64,000 nt of DNA from ZC4RG30 sp039917615 (GTDB taxonomy: Bacteria; Pseudomonadota; Gammaproteobacteria; Steroidobacterales; Steroidobacteraceae), in the NCBI GenBank assembly GCA_039917615.1, contig JBDSJD010000029.1:62001-126000 (forward strand), in the 5' to 3' direction. The notes below the pieces were generated by a model that had not been told where the DNA came from, searched no databases, and worked only from the letters and a program-made list of their open reading frames with translations. How positions within the stretch are numbered: the first letter of the stretch is position 1; each line of letters starts with the position of its first letter. The translations under genes and the position numbers were made by a program. Below are positions 1-8,543 of this stretch, one piece after another.

Positions 1-152
1 CGACCATTCTTGATTGCCTCTTCCGGTGTATCGCCATCGGACATGCAGCCTGGCAAATCCGGGAATGTGATAACGAACCCTCCACCGTCCCCTTTCTTGA
101 GGGGCTCGACGTTGAATGGATAAGTCTCAAACTTCGGGACGACAATTTTCAA
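1..152 (-). CDS. hicB: HicB-family antitoxin, N-terminal part (cut by window edge)
   Basis: The first 50 residues are present. They read as a HicB N-terminus: a beta-strand stretch, then a GGGFVITFPDLPGC segment and DGDTPEEAIKN, the typical partial RNase-H-like fold of HicB antitoxins. The family neutralises the HicA mRNA interferase by binding it and often represses its own promoter. The only sensible start is TTG at 152-150, which overlaps the hicA stop (TTGA, 149-152), so the pair is translationally coupled. The C-terminal DNA-binding part lies outside the window. Seen: motif and overlap. Inferred: function as antitoxin. Confidence 0.85.
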   Translation of the reverse strand, partial: MKIVVPKFETYPFNVEPLKKGDGGGFVITFPDLPGCMSDGDTPEEAIKNG

Positions 153-394
153 GATGTGCCTCGTATTTCATCCACGAACTCAACGAACCTCACGATATAG
201 ATTGACTTGATTGGCCGCCGGGAGGGCACCGTCAATCGCGTAGCAACTGCGGCATGCGAGAAGACCACGTGACTCCCACCGGATTTTCGAATCGCGATTT
301 TAAGAGCCCTCGCGACGACCTCCACATCTGCGATCTGCCAATCGGCCCTCGGATTGGCACGCATGGCATCCAGCCGTTTGCTGGCGGCGTTCAT
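149..394 (-). CDS. hicA: HicA-family toxin (mRNA interferase)
   Basis: An 81-residue protein from ATG at 394. The core GGSHVVFSH carries the catalytic histidine of the HicA double-stranded-RNA-binding fold, and the following TVPSRRPIKSIYIVRFVEFVD matches the usual C-terminal half, where the motif is normally TVPxHxxxxxGTLRxILK. HicA toxins cleave mRNA and are held inactive by HicB. The open frame extends upstream to 628, but that part has no HicA similarity, and 81 residues is the usual family length. hicB follows with a 4-base overlap. A chromosomal toxin-antitoxin pair is the natural reading. Confidence 0.85.
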   Translation of the reverse strand: MNAASKRLDAMRANPRADWQIADVEVVARALKIAIRKSGGSHVVFSHAAVATRLTVPSRRPIKSIYIVRFVEFVDEIRGTS

Positions 395-557
395 TCTAGC
401 TCTAGTATCATGGGCAGTACCACTGCGATGCAGCGACTTGCGCGAGGGGATCATAGCTTCGCCGGGCCGGCGGCCAGCGTCAGGTGCAAATTCAGCGCGA
501 AAGCATTGAAATTCGCTGGAAGTGCCCCGCAGGGCTATGTTGCGACAAGCATCCCCG

Positions 558-1715
558 TTACAGCCGCGCGCAAAGATCCTGCACCCTGAACGCCGCCAAC
601 GGTGCGTCGAAGCCGCGTCCCAGCGCAATGAACTTGAAGGTCTCGCCCATTTCCGTAGGCATCAGCAGTTGCCGTGCTTCGGCGGCGCGACGGATGCGCG
701 CGGATTCTTCGGGCGCGGCGGCGATCTCCGCCTCGATGCCCAGACCCAGCAGCGCCCCGGCCTGCGTGCCATAGCCGAGCACGTCGAGACGCGCCGCGTC
801 TGCTGCTTCTGCCACACGAGTGAAGTCCACCCATGCGGTGATGTCTTCCAGTCCGGGATGCGCGAAGGGATCATCATGCGCGCGCTGCTGATAGTGACAG
901 CGCAGAGTGCCGCGATTGCGCGCTGTGCTGTAGTACTCATGGCGCGGCAGGCCGTAGTCACTAAAGAGTGCCACGCCGCTCTGCATGGACGCAGTAACTT
1001 CACCGAGCCACGGCAGCAACATCGGACAGAACTCGGATTCGAATCCTTCCGGCATCTCGATCGGCAGCTCCAGCTCTTCGATCTTGCTGACCAATGTCTG
1101 GGCGGCAACTGCATCGTGCCAGGTCAACGCACCAGCCGCGTCAATCACTACGCCCAGCTCGCGCCACGTACCGGCACGCCGCACGAAGCGTTTCACCGGC
1201 AACGCGTCGAGCACCTCGTTGGCGAGCAACGCACCAGCCCACGGCTCGCGTGGTGGAGCATCGAGCCATTCAACGCGCGCCGAAAGTGATGCCGGCAACG
1301 TCGCCAGCAGCCGTTGCTGCCGGTCGCGCAAGTCGGCACTGATTTCGAGAATGCGATAGCGCGCCGGAAAGGTGCCCAGCGACGCCATTGCCGTCAGCGC
1401 ATCGAAGGCCATGCGGCCGCTCCCAGCGCCAAGCTCCAGCACATCGCCCCCGCCCAGCGCCTGCAGCACCTCGACGGCATGACGCGCCAGACAACGACCA
1501 AACAGCGGCGAAATCTCCGGTGCAGTCGTGAAGTCCCCGCCGGCGCCAAGCTTGTGCGCGCCCGCGCTGTAATAGCCCAGGGCAGGCTCGTACAGTACGA
1601 TCTGCATGTAGTCGTCGAAGGGCAGCCAGCCACCGGCCGCTGCGATTCGCTCTCGCAGCAGTCGGTGCATCGCAGCGGCATGTGCGGATTCGTGCAGGGG
1701 CGGCGGCAACGTCAT
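558..1715 (-). CDS. Class I SAM-dependent methyltransferase, MidA/NDUFAF7 family (COG1565)
   Basis: A 385-residue protein with the family signature GDFTTAPEISPLFG at residues 60-73 and the SAM-binding LELGAGSG loop at 93-100. The family includes mitochondrial NDUFAF7, which dimethylates an arginine of a complex I subunit. The bacterial substrate is generally not established, so an arginine methyltransferase role is only an analogy. Length is normal. The start at 1715 lies 11 bases from the start of the divergent pteridine reductase gene, so the two promoters must overlap each other or the coding ends. Confidence 0.88.
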   Translation of the reverse strand: MTLPPPLHESAHAAAMHRLLRERIAAAGGWLPFDDYMQIVLYEPALGYYSAGAHKLGAGGDFTTAPEISPLFGRCLARHAVEVLQALGGGDVLELGAGSGRMAFDALTAMASLGTFPARYRILEISADLRDRQQRLLATLPASLSARVEWLDAPPREPWAGALLANEVLDALPVKRFVRRAGTWRELGVVIDAAGALTWHDAVAAQTLVSKIEELELPIEMPEGFESEFCPMLLPWLGEVTASMQSGVALFSDYGLPRHEYYSTARNRGTLRCHYQQRAHDDPFAHPGLEDITAWVDFTRVAEAADAARLDVLGYGTQAGALLGLGIEAEIAAAPEESARIRRAAEARQLLMPTEMGETFKFIALGRGFDAPLAAFRVQDLCARL

Positions 1716-1726
1716 AAGCTCACATC

Positions 1727-2473
1727 ATGGAACAGCTGCTCAGGGACAAGGTAGTACTGATCACCGGGGGCGCGAGACGCGTTGGCGCTGCCATCACGCG
1801 CAAGCTGCATGCCGCGGGTGCCAGCGTGGTGATTCACTACCATCGCTCGGTGGCCGAAGCACAGGCGCTGTCCTCTGAGCTGAATGCATTGCGACCCAGC
1901 TCCACCGCGCCACTGGGTGGCGACCTGCTGGATGTGAAAGTGCTGTCCTCGCTGGTAGAGGCGACAGTAGCGCGCTACGGACATCTGGATATTCTGATCA
2001 ACAATGCCTCCACCTTCTATCCCACGCCGGTGGGTTCGATCACCGAGGCGCAGTGGAACGACCTGATTGGCACCAATCTGCGCGCACCGCTGTTCCTGTC
2101 GCAGGCGGCCGCGCCGCACCTGCAGGCGCGCGATGGGTTGATCCTCAATATCGCCGATATCCATGGCCTGCGGCCGTTGCGGCATCACACGGTGTATAGC
2201 CCGGCGAAGGCGGGGCTGATCATGCTGACGCAATCGCTGGCACGCGAGCTTGCGCCGCATGTGCGGGTGAATGCCATTGCGCCGGGCCCGGTGGAGTTTC
2301 CGGAGACGGGCCTGACTGAAGAAATGAAACAGGCGATCATCGACAAAACGCTGCTGAAGCGCCGGGGTTCGCCAGATGATATCGCACGCGGCGCGTTGTT
2401 CTTTGCCAGCGAGGCGCCGTATATCACCGGGCAGATTCTTTCCATCGACGGCGGGCGCAGCGCCAACACCTGA
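1727..2473 (+). CDS. Pteridine reductase / dihydromonapterin reductase-like SDR
   Basis: A 248-residue short-chain dehydrogenase. The nucleotide-binding loop is TGGARRVG (13-20); the arginine pair is typical of NADPH-using pteridine reductases (PTR1, FolM) in place of the usual TGxxxGIG. NNAS is at 92-95 and the catalytic Tyr157/Lys161 sit in YSPAK. Asp144 occupies the position normally held by the SDR serine, again as in PTR1/FolM. Such enzymes reduce dihydropterins or dihydrofolate. The gene faces folK-folB of the folate pathway, which supports this call over a generic 3-oxoacyl-ACP reductase. Confidence 0.85.
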   Translation: MEQLLRDKVVLITGGARRVGAAITRKLHAAGASVVIHYHRSVAEAQALSSELNALRPSSTAPLGGDLLDVKVLSSLVEATVARYGHLDILINNASTFYPTPVGSITEAQWNDLIGTNLRAPLFLSQAAAPHLQARDGLILNIADIHGLRPLRHHTVYSPAKAGLIMLTQSLARELAPHVRVNAIAPGPVEFPETGLTEEMKQAIIDKTLLKRRGSPDDIARGALFFASEAPYITGQILSIDGGRSANT

Positions 2474-2592
2474 GGTGCAGGGCGTCAACTTGTCATCACG
2501 CTGCTCTCAGTTGATCGCGACTTCATGCACATTGCCGAACACTGTCCGCTGCGCATCTGGAAGATGCACTAGTCCAGACGTCATCCGTCCTT

Positions 2593-3090
2593 TCAAATGC
2601 GGTTCAGATCCAGGGCCTCAGCGATCAGTGGACTGGCCGCGTGATCGAAGCGCTGCCAGAGATCACCAATTGCGACGTCCGCAATGGGGTGATGCAACGC
2701 GGGCGCCAGCTCCGCCAATGGCCCGAGCATGAACGCCCAACGCAGCAGATCAGGCCGTGGCAACATCAGACTGGGCGCTTCCTGCACCACATCACCGAAC
2801 AGCAGGATGTCCAGATCCATCGCGCGTGGCGCCCATTTCGGCGCATCGGGCAGTCGGCCACATTGCGCCTCAATGCATTTCAGCTCGCCCTTCAGCAATG
2901 CCGGATCACCGGCCACGGGAAGTTCGACCACGAAGTTGATGAAGTCCGGCCCGTCAAAACCGACGGCCTTGTTGCGATAGCACCGCGAGAAGCGCGCGCC
3001 GGGATGCCGTGCCTTCAAGGCCCGCGCCGCGCGGGTGAGATTCAGCTGCGTATCGAGATTGCTGCCGCCCGATACGTAGGCCAGCGTCAC
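2593..3090 (-). CDS. folK: 2-amino-4-hydroxy-6-hydroxymethyldihydropteridine pyrophosphokinase
   Basis: A 165-residue HPPK, which transfers pyrophosphate from ATP to the hydroxymethyl group of 6-hydroxymethyl-7,8-dihydropterin ahead of dihydropteroate synthase. The signature RAMDLDILLFGD is at 89-100, with the two metal-binding aspartates D92 and D94. The N-terminal GGSNLDTQ replaces the usual LGSNLGD. The GTG start at 3090 overlaps the folB stop (GTGA, 3087-3090), so the two are coupled in the order folB-folK. The open frame runs further upstream but only through folB in another frame. Confidence 0.92.
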   Translation of the reverse strand: MTLAYVSGGSNLDTQLNLTRAARALKARHPGARFSRCYRNKAVGFDGPDFINFVVELPVAGDPALLKGELKCIEAQCGRLPDAPKWAPRAMDLDILLFGDVVQEAPSLMLPRPDLLRWAFMLGPLAELAPALHHPIADVAIGDLWQRFDHAASPLIAEALDLNRI

Positions 3091-3458
3091 GCCCTGCGCC
3101 GCTCGATGCTCACACCCACATCGCGCGAACCGCGGATCGCGCCGGGCTTGTTGAGCGACAGCCGGATCCACGCGATATCGAACTCGGCGAGTAGTGTCGT
3201 CGCCAGGTTGTGGGCCAGGGTTTCCACCAGATGGAACTGCGATTCGCTGACGAAGCCGATGCAGCGCTTGGCGATGCTCTTGTAGTCGACGGTGTCTTTC
3301 ACGCTGTCGGTGGCCGCGGCGCGCATGCAATCGACGGGGATCTCAAGGTCCAGCACCACCGTCTGCTTCACGTGCCGCTCCCAGTCGAAGAAACCGATGG
3401 TGGTTTCTATCGCCAGACCACGAAGAAAGACTGTGTCCGTCGGAAGTTGAGTCGACAT
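3087..3458 (-). CDS. folB: Dihydroneopterin aldolase
   Basis: A 123-residue FolB, usual length. It converts 7,8-dihydroneopterin to 6-hydroxymethyl-7,8-dihydropterin and glycolaldehyde. Visible family features are the GFFDWERHVKQ segment with the pterin-region glutamate, DYKSIA, the LVETLAHNLA helix, and the LNKPGAIRG segment carrying the catalytic lysine. It lies 9 bases downstream of tsaD and overlaps folK by 4 bases, so tsaD-folB-folK probably form one transcript. Confidence 0.93.
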   Translation of the reverse strand: MSTQLPTDTVFLRGLAIETTIGFFDWERHVKQTVVLDLEIPVDCMRAAATDSVKDTVDYKSIAKRCIGFVSESQFHLVETLAHNLATTLLAEFDIAWIRLSLNKPGAIRGSRDVGVSIERRRA

Positions 3459-3467
3459 TAATTTCCT

Positions 3468-4508
3468 CTACACGCACTTCGGCGCGCGCAATGACGTCAA
3501 TGGCCATTGCGCGCGGGCTTCGATCGCGAGATCGGTGGCCGCCCCGCCCTGTTTCAGGCGCGCCATCCCCGCCACCGCGATCATCGCCGCATTATCCGTG
3601 CAGAACTCGAAGCGCGGAAAGTAAATCTCGACTCCGCGGCTGGCCGCAGCCTGTTCAAGTGCGGCACGCAGCGCGCGATTGGCGCTCACGCCACCGGCCA
3701 CGACCAGGTGTTTGAGGTACGTTTCATCGAGCGCCCGCGCGGTCTTGCCAACCAGCGTGTCGACGATCGCATCCTGTACGCCGCGTGCGATATCGGCACG
3801 GCGCTGCGCATCCGGCACCACGCCGGAACGTTCCGCCGCACGCACGGCCAGCATCACTGCGGTCTTCAATCCGGAGAAGCTGAACTCGAACCCGGCGCGA
3901 TCGAGCATGGGTCGTGGAAATTCGAACGCGCCGGCGCGGCCCTGCTCGGCAAGGTCTGCAAGTTCGGGTCCGCCGGGATACGGCAGCCCGAGCAATTTGG
4001 CGGATTTGTCGAAGGCTTCTCCCGCGGCATCGTCGCGGGTTTCGCCCAGCAGTTCGTACTCACCCAGGGCGCGGACCACGATCAGCATGGTGTGGCCGCC
4101 GGAAACCAGCAGCGCCAGGTGCGGAAAGGGTGGCGCCCGGTCCTCGAGCAGCGGCGCCAACAGATGCCCTTCCAGGTGATGCACCGGCACCGCCGGCACC
4201 CCCAAGGCATACGCCAGGCTGCGGCCCAGGGCGGCGCCGGTCAGCAGCGCGCCAATCAGCCCGGGACCTGCCGTATAGGCCACCCCGGAGAGGTCGGAAA
4301 GCTGGGTGCCAGCATGCGCAAGCGCTTGTCTTGCAAGGGGAAGCAGCCGCTGCACGTGGTCGCGGGAGGCCAGTTCCGGCACCACGCCGCCGTAGAGGCG
4401 GTGCATGTCTACCTGGCTGAACAACTCGTGCGCCAGCAGGCCGCGGGCGTCGTCGAGCACCGCTACCGCGCTTTCGTCACAGGAAGACTCGATCCCCAAA
4501 ATCCGCAA
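3468..4508 (-). CDS. tsaD: tRNA N6-adenosine threonylcarbamoyltransferase
   Basis: TsaD (Gcp/Kae1 family), 346 residues. It transfers the threonylcarbamoyl group onto A37 of ANN-decoding tRNAs with TsaB and TsaE. Motifs: GIESSCDES at the N-terminus, the metal-binding HHLEGH at 110-115, the ATPase-like LLVSGGHT, FSFSGLKTA, and VAGGVSANRALR. I placed the start at TTG 4508 because homologues begin almost exactly at MRILGIESSCDE. An ATG at 4571 adds 21 residues without family similarity and would run across the rpsU leader. The gene is divergent from rpsU, a common gammaproteobacterial arrangement. Confidence 0.94.
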   Translation of the reverse strand: MRILGIESSCDESAVAVLDDARGLLAHELFSQVDMHRLYGGVVPELASRDHVQRLLPLARQALAHAGTQLSDLSGVAYTAGPGLIGALLTGAALGRSLAYALGVPAVPVHHLEGHLLAPLLEDRAPPFPHLALLVSGGHTMLIVVRALGEYELLGETRDDAAGEAFDKSAKLLGLPYPGGPELADLAEQGRAGAFEFPRPMLDRAGFEFSFSGLKTAVMLAVRAAERSGVVPDAQRRADIARGVQDAIVDTLVGKTARALDETYLKHLVVAGGVSANRALRAALEQAAASRGVEIYFPRFEFCTDNAAMIAVAGMARLKQGGAATDLAIEARAQWPLTSLRAPKCV

Positions 4509-4540
4509 TGGACACCCGCCTGCCAAGCCATTAAAATCCC

Positions 4541-4559
4541 GCACCCTCGTTTTGGGTGC
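4541..4559. promoter_or_regulatory. Inverted repeat in the tsaD/rpsU divergent intergenic region
   Basis: GCACCC (4541-4546), 7-base loop, GGGTGC (4554-4559): a perfect 6-bp stem in the 103 bases between the tsaD and rpsU starts. It has no U-tract on either side, so it is more likely a leader hairpin or protein site than a terminator. Function unknown. Confidence 0.35.
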
Positions 4560-4611
4560 CCCAAACGGCATTCAAAACAAAGAGTTATCCAAACACAAGG
4601 TCTCAAGGTCT

Positions 4612-4848
4612 ATGCCGAGCGTGCGAGTTCGTGAGAATGAATACTTCGACGTCGCGCTGCGACGCTTCAAACGCGCCTGCGAAAAAGCCGGCGTACTCGC
4701 AGAGCTGCGTCGCCGCGAATTCTACGAGAAGCCCACGCAGGAACGTAAGCGCAAGAAGGCCGCAGCGGTAAAGCGCCACGCCAAGCGCAGCAATCCGCGC
4801 GGTCCGAGCACCAGCAGCGGCGAAACCCGGCCCGCACGCGCGTTCTGA
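4612..4848 (+). CDS. rpsU: 30S ribosomal protein S21 (bS21)
   Basis: A 78-residue basic protein starting MPSVRVRENEYFDVALRR with the bS21 core (RACEKAGVLAELRRREFYEKPTQERKRKK). bS21 sits on the 30S platform near the anti-Shine-Dalgarno region and helps initiation. The last 20 or so residues (GPSTSSGETRPARAF) extend past the usual 71-residue enterobacterial length. It is the first gene of an rpsU-yqeY block leading to dnaG and rpoD, the classical macromolecular synthesis order, although an MFS gene on the other strand is inserted before dnaG here. Confidence 0.95.
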   Translation: MPSVRVRENEYFDVALRRFKRACEKAGVLAELRRREFYEKPTQERKRKKAAAVKRHAKRSNPRGPSTSSGETRPARAF

Positions 4849-4850
4849 CC

Positions 4851-5294
4851 ATGACTCTTAAAGAGCGCATTCTCGAGGACGTGAAGTCCGCGATGCGCTC
4901 GGGTGAGAAGGAACGCCTCGGCACGATCCGCATGATCACGGCGGCCATCAAGCAACGCGAAGTGGATGAACGCATCGCGCTCGACGATGTGCAGGTGCTG
5001 TCGGTCATCGAGAAGATGATCAAGCAGAGAAAAGAATCCATCGTGCAGTTCGAGGCGGGTGGCCGCGCGGACCTGGTGGCCAAGGAACAGGCCGAACTGG
5101 CCATCCTCACCGCGTATCAGCCGACGCAGCTGGCCGAAGCAGAAGTCGATGCGCTCATCGGTGCCGCCATTGCCGCAACTGGTGCTGCTTCAATCAAGGA
5201 CATGGGCAAGGTCGTTGCACATGTAAAGACTGCCGCTGCCGGTCGCGCCGACATGGCGGCAGTCAGCGCGCGGGTCAAAGCCAAGCTCGGCTAA
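4851..5294 (+). CDS. yqeY: GatB/YqeY domain protein
   Basis: A 147-residue YqeY protein starting 2 bases after rpsU stops. The all-helical domain resembles the C-terminal tail of GatB, the tRNA-dependent amidotransferase subunit (family segments GEKERLGTIRMI, AAIKQREVDER and KDMGKVV). Length is normal. Its role is not well defined; a tRNA-interaction function is usually assumed from the GatB likeness. Its place between rpsU and dnaG is conserved in many bacteria. Confidence 0.93.
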   Translation: MTLKERILEDVKSAMRSGEKERLGTIRMITAAIKQREVDERIALDDVQVLSVIEKMIKQRKESIVQFEAGGRADLVAKEQAELAILTAYQPTQLAEAEVDALIGAAIAATGAASIKDMGKVVAHVKTAAAGRADMAAVSARVKAKLG

Positions 5295-5314
5295 GCCAAC
5301 CCGGAGCGAACATC

Positions 5315-5398
5315 ATGGCCCGTGGACTTCTGCTGATAGTGATTCTTGCCATCGTCATTGGCATTGTGCTCACGCTTACCCGCCGCCGCGGGCCCTAG
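5315..5398 (+). CDS. 27-residue single-span membrane peptide
   Basis: ATG at 5315 is preceded by GGAG (5303-5306) at 8 bases, a good ribosome binding site. The peptide is MARG, then about 17 hydrophobic residues (LLLIVILAIVIGIVLTL), then TRRRGP. It has one membrane helix and positive charges at both ends, more on the C-terminal side, so the C-terminus is probably cytoplasmic. It starts 20 bases after yqeY ends and is probably in the same transcript. No function is known to me. Confidence 0.6.
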   Translation: MARGLLLIVILAIVIGIVLTLTRRRGP

Positions 5399-5406
5399 AT
5401 CGCGGA

Positions 5407-6690
5407 TTACTGCTCGCGCAACAGCGCGGCGCGACGCAGGACCAATGTGCCTGCACCGGCGAGGGCCAGCAGCCCCGCCAGGAACAGCAGACCGCCGGTA
5501 AAGTCGCCAGTAGTCTGTTTGATCCAGCCGACCACATTCGGCCCCACGAATCCGCCCAGCGAACCAAAGGTATTGATCAGCGCGATGCCTGCGGCCAGCG
5601 CGCTGCCAGAGAGAAACCGCGACGGCAACGCCCAGAACGGTCCGCGCGTACACAGATCGCCCATGGCCGCGATCGTGAGCGCGATCAAACCCGGCACTGG
5701 CGTCAACAACAACGCACTGGCCGCAAACCCCGCTGCTCCGATGAAGCTCGGCAGCGCCACATGCAGAAAGCGCTCGCCACTGCGATCGGAACTGGTCCCT
5801 ACGTAGAGCATCGCCAACGAAGCTGCGATATAGGGGATGGCGGAGATGAATCCCACCAGCAGATCGCTCTGTCCCGAAATGCCTTTGACGATCTGCGGAA
5901 TCCACAGCGTCAAGCCGTAGCTGCCGCACTGGCAGGCGAACAGCACGAAACACAGCAGCCACACCGTGGGATGCAGCAGTGCGGTGCGCAGACTGCCGCT
6001 GCCCGCATGCCGGTCGCGAATCGCGGCATGTTCTTCCGCAAGCCGCTGCGCAACGTGCCGCTGCTCTTCGGTCGATAGCCAGCGCACATCGCGCGGCGTA
6101 TCCGGCAGCCAGAACCAGGTGACCACGCCCAGCACCACCGCGGGCAGTCCTTCCAGCACAAACAACCATTGCCATCCCTGCAGGCCGTGCCAACCGTCGA
6201 AACCCAGCAGCACTCCGGCCAACGGGCCACCGAATACCGTCGAAAGCGGAATGCCGAGCATGAACCAGGACACCGCCCGCGCACGCTCTGCCTTCGGAAA
6301 CCATGCCCCGAGGTAGAACAGAATCCCCGGCAGGAATCCGGCTTCGGCCACGCCCAGGGCAAAGCGCAGGGCGTAGAAGCTCCACTTGCCTTCCACAAAC
6401 ATCATCGCGATGGACAGCAGGCCCCAGGTCACCATGATCCGCGCGATCCAGCGGCGCGCTCCCACGCGTGCCAGCACCAGGTTGCTGGGCACCTCGAACA
6501 GCGCGTAGCCGGCGAAGAAGATGCTGGCGCCCATCGCGTAGACAGTGGGGCTGAACCCCAGATCCGCGTTCATCTGCAACGCCGCGAAGCCGATATTCAC
6601 CCGGTCGAACCAGGCGATTACGTACAGCAGCAGCAGATAGGGCAGCAGCCGCCAGCGCAGTCGACGGTATAGCGCCTCTTCGTCGATCAC
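5407..6690 (-). CDS. MFS transporter, anion:cation symporter (ACS)-like
   Basis: A 427-residue protein with about 12 hydrophobic spans. The N-terminus (RRLRWRLLPYLLLLYVIAWFDRVNIGFA) is the hallmark of the ACS family, which includes glucarate, tartrate, phthalate and 4-hydroxyphenylacetate permeases. PNLVLARVGARRWI after span 2 is the family loop 2-3 variant. The substrate is probably an organic acid anion but cannot be named. It sits on the opposite strand inside the macromolecular-synthesis block, between yqeY and dnaG, and looks like an insertion into an otherwise conserved order. Confidence 0.85.
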   Translation of the reverse strand: MIDEEALYRRLRWRLLPYLLLLYVIAWFDRVNIGFAALQMNADLGFSPTVYAMGASIFFAGYALFEVPSNLVLARVGARRWIARIMVTWGLLSIAMMFVEGKWSFYALRFALGVAEAGFLPGILFYLGAWFPKAERARAVSWFMLGIPLSTVFGGPLAGVLLGFDGWHGLQGWQWLFVLEGLPAVVLGVVTWFWLPDTPRDVRWLSTEEQRHVAQRLAEEHAAIRDRHAGSGSLRTALLHPTVWLLCFVLFACQCGSYGLTLWIPQIVKGISGQSDLLVGFISAIPYIAASLAMLYVGTSSDRSGERFLHVALPSFIGAAGFAASALLLTPVPGLIALTIAAMGDLCTRGPFWALPSRFLSGSALAAGIALINTFGSLGGFVGPNVVGWIKQTTGDFTGGLLFLAGLLALAGAGTLVLRRAALLREQ

Positions 6691-6742
6691 TTGCTCCCCT
6701 TCCGGCGACTTTTCCGGATGGTATCAGTACGCTTGGCGTCCC

Positions 6743-8530
6743 ATGTCCGGCCGCATCCCAAGAAGCTTCATCGATGATCTGGTCGGCCGCGCCGACATCG
6801 TGGAGATCATCAATTCCCGCGTGCCGCTGAAAAAGGCCGGCCGCGAATACCGCGCCTGCTGCCCGTTCCACAACGAGAAGACGCCGTCGTTCTGGGTGAA
6901 CCCCACCAAGCAGTTCTATTACTGCTTCGGCTGCGGCGCCAGCGGCACGGTCTTGAGCTTCCTGATGAACTACGACCACCTGCCATTCGTGGAGGCGGTG
7001 GAAGACCTGGCTTCGCGCATGGGCGCGGAGGTGCCTCGCGAACAAACGGGAACCAACCCAGGCACGCCGGTGGTCAGCGACGATCTCTACGCGGTGATGA
7101 GCAAGGTGGCCACGTTTTACGCCGAGCAGCTCGCTGCTACGCAGAGCGCGCAGGCCTATGCCGCGAAGCGCGGACTTGAACCCGCCACCATCGCAACTTT
7201 TGGCATCGGCTATGCGCCCAATGCGTGGAATGAAGTATTGAAGCGCTTCGGTGCCAGCGATGCCTCGCGCCAGAAACTTGCAGAAACCGGCCTGATCATC
7301 GAGCGCGAGAAAGGCGACGGTCATTACGACCGCTTCCGCGACCGGTTGATGTTTCCGATCCGCGATGCGCGCGGGCGCGTCATCGCCTTCGGCGGTCGGG
7401 TGCTCGACCAGGGCGAACCCAAATACCTGAACTCGCCGGAAACCGCGCTGTTTCACAAAGGCCGCGAGCTTTATGGCATGTATGAAGTGCGGCAGAGCCG
7501 CGCGCCACTCACACGGCTGATCGTGGTGGAAGGCTACATGGACGTGGTGCGCCTGCAGCAGAGCGGCATCGCCTATGCAGTGGCCACGCTCGGCACCGCC
7601 ACCACCCCGGAACATCTGAAACGTGCGTTCCGGCTGGTGAAGGAAATCATCTTCTGCTTCGACGGCGATCGCGCGGGCCGCGCTGCGGCATGGCGCGCGC
7701 TGCAGAACGCCCTGCCCGAAGCCACCGCGGGCCGCGAGCTGAAATTCCTGTTCCTGCCCGATGGCGAGGATCCGGACTCGCTGGTGGGCAAGGAAGGCAA
7801 AGCCGCCTTCGAAGCGCGTTACGCAGCGGCGCTGCCGCTGTCGGAGTATTTCGTCGCGCATCTGGCCGGCGACATCGACCTCTCGCATGCCGATGGCAAG
7901 GCGCGCTTTGTCGCCGAGGCGCGGCCGATGCTGGAGCGCGTGCCACCTGGCACGTATCGCGAGCTGCTGCTCGATCGGTTGGCCGCTGCCATCGGCGTTT
8001 CGGCCGAGCGCTTCCTGGCCATCGTCGGTCCAATGAATACGCCGCAAAAACCAGCCGCCGACAGCGAAGCCGGGCGCGCGCGCCGTCCGGCACGCAGCGC
8101 GCACAGCGCCGGCCGCGGCGGCCTCGTCCGCCAGGCGGTCCAGAATCTCCTGCATTTCCCGACGATCGCTGCGCGGCTCTCGGCCATCGACCGCCAGGCA
8201 CTGGACTCTGTCGATGAGCCCGGCGTGGATGTATTGCGCGAACTGCTGGATGCGTTGCGGGCGCAACCGGCCCTGCACACCGCGCAGCTGCTGGAACGCT
8301 GGCGCGATCAACCGCTGGGCGAGCGACTGGAACGGCTGGCGGCAGAACCGTCGATCCTTGCGGACGAAAAAGCCGCTGGCGATGAAATGGTCACCGCCGT
8401 GCAGAAGCTGGTGCGGGACATGCCCAATGTCGAGCTGGATTCGCTGATCGAGAAGGAGCGGCAGGGCGGCCTCGACTCCACCGAACGGGAACGGCTGCGC
8501 GAACTGCTAAGCGCCCCGCGGCGCGGTTGA
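6743..8530 (+). CDS. dnaG: DNA primase
   Basis: A 595-residue DnaG, which makes RNA primers for replication with DnaB helicase. The N-terminal CHC2 zinc-binding domain has C40, H43, C61 and C64. The TOPRIM core begins near residue 257 (IVVEGYMDVV) and includes CFDGDRAGRAA. A linker rich in Ala/Arg follows (near 435-460), then a helical DnaB-interacting C-terminus. Length is typical. Its start is 52 bases from the start of the divergent MFS gene, so their promoters are back to back. Confidence 0.97.
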   Translation: MSGRIPRSFIDDLVGRADIVEIINSRVPLKKAGREYRACCPFHNEKTPSFWVNPTKQFYYCFGCGASGTVLSFLMNYDHLPFVEAVEDLASRMGAEVPREQTGTNPGTPVVSDDLYAVMSKVATFYAEQLAATQSAQAYAAKRGLEPATIATFGIGYAPNAWNEVLKRFGASDASRQKLAETGLIIEREKGDGHYDRFRDRLMFPIRDARGRVIAFGGRVLDQGEPKYLNSPETALFHKGRELYGMYEVRQSRAPLTRLIVVEGYMDVVRLQQSGIAYAVATLGTATTPEHLKRAFRLVKEIIFCFDGDRAGRAAAWRALQNALPEATAGRELKFLFLPDGEDPDSLVGKEGKAAFEARYAAALPLSEYFVAHLAGDIDLSHADGKARFVAEARPMLERVPPGTYRELLLDRLAAAIGVSAERFLAIVGPMNTPQKPAADSEAGRARRPARSAHSAGRGGLVRQAVQNLLHFPTIAARLSAIDRQALDSVDEPGVDVLRELLDALRAQPALHTAQLLERWRDQPLGERLERLAAEPSILADEKAAGDEMVTAVQKLVRDMPNVELDSLIEKERQGGLDSTERERLRELLSAPRRG

Positions 8531-8543
8531 AACCGGCGGTTTC
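8529..8543 (+). terminator. Short hairpin at the end of dnaG (weak terminator candidate)
   Basis: GAAACC-GGC-GGTTTC, a perfect 6-bp stem starting in the dnaG stop codon. There is no U-run after it, so termination is doubtful; it may instead protect a processed dnaG 3' end in a dnaG-rpoD transcript. The 191 bases from here to rpoD otherwise contain no ORF and presumably the rpoD promoter, which I could not define. Confidence 0.25.

Noticed and set aside
254..1359. Several plus-strand open frames opposite the methyltransferase
   Set aside because: They lie antisense to a clear MidA-type gene and have no recognisable domains; high GC makes long antisense frames common.
5291..8311. 1006-codon minus-strand frame antisense to dnaG and in another frame of the MFS gene
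   Set aside because: dnaG and the MFS transporter have intact motifs; the long frame has biased composition and no family signature.
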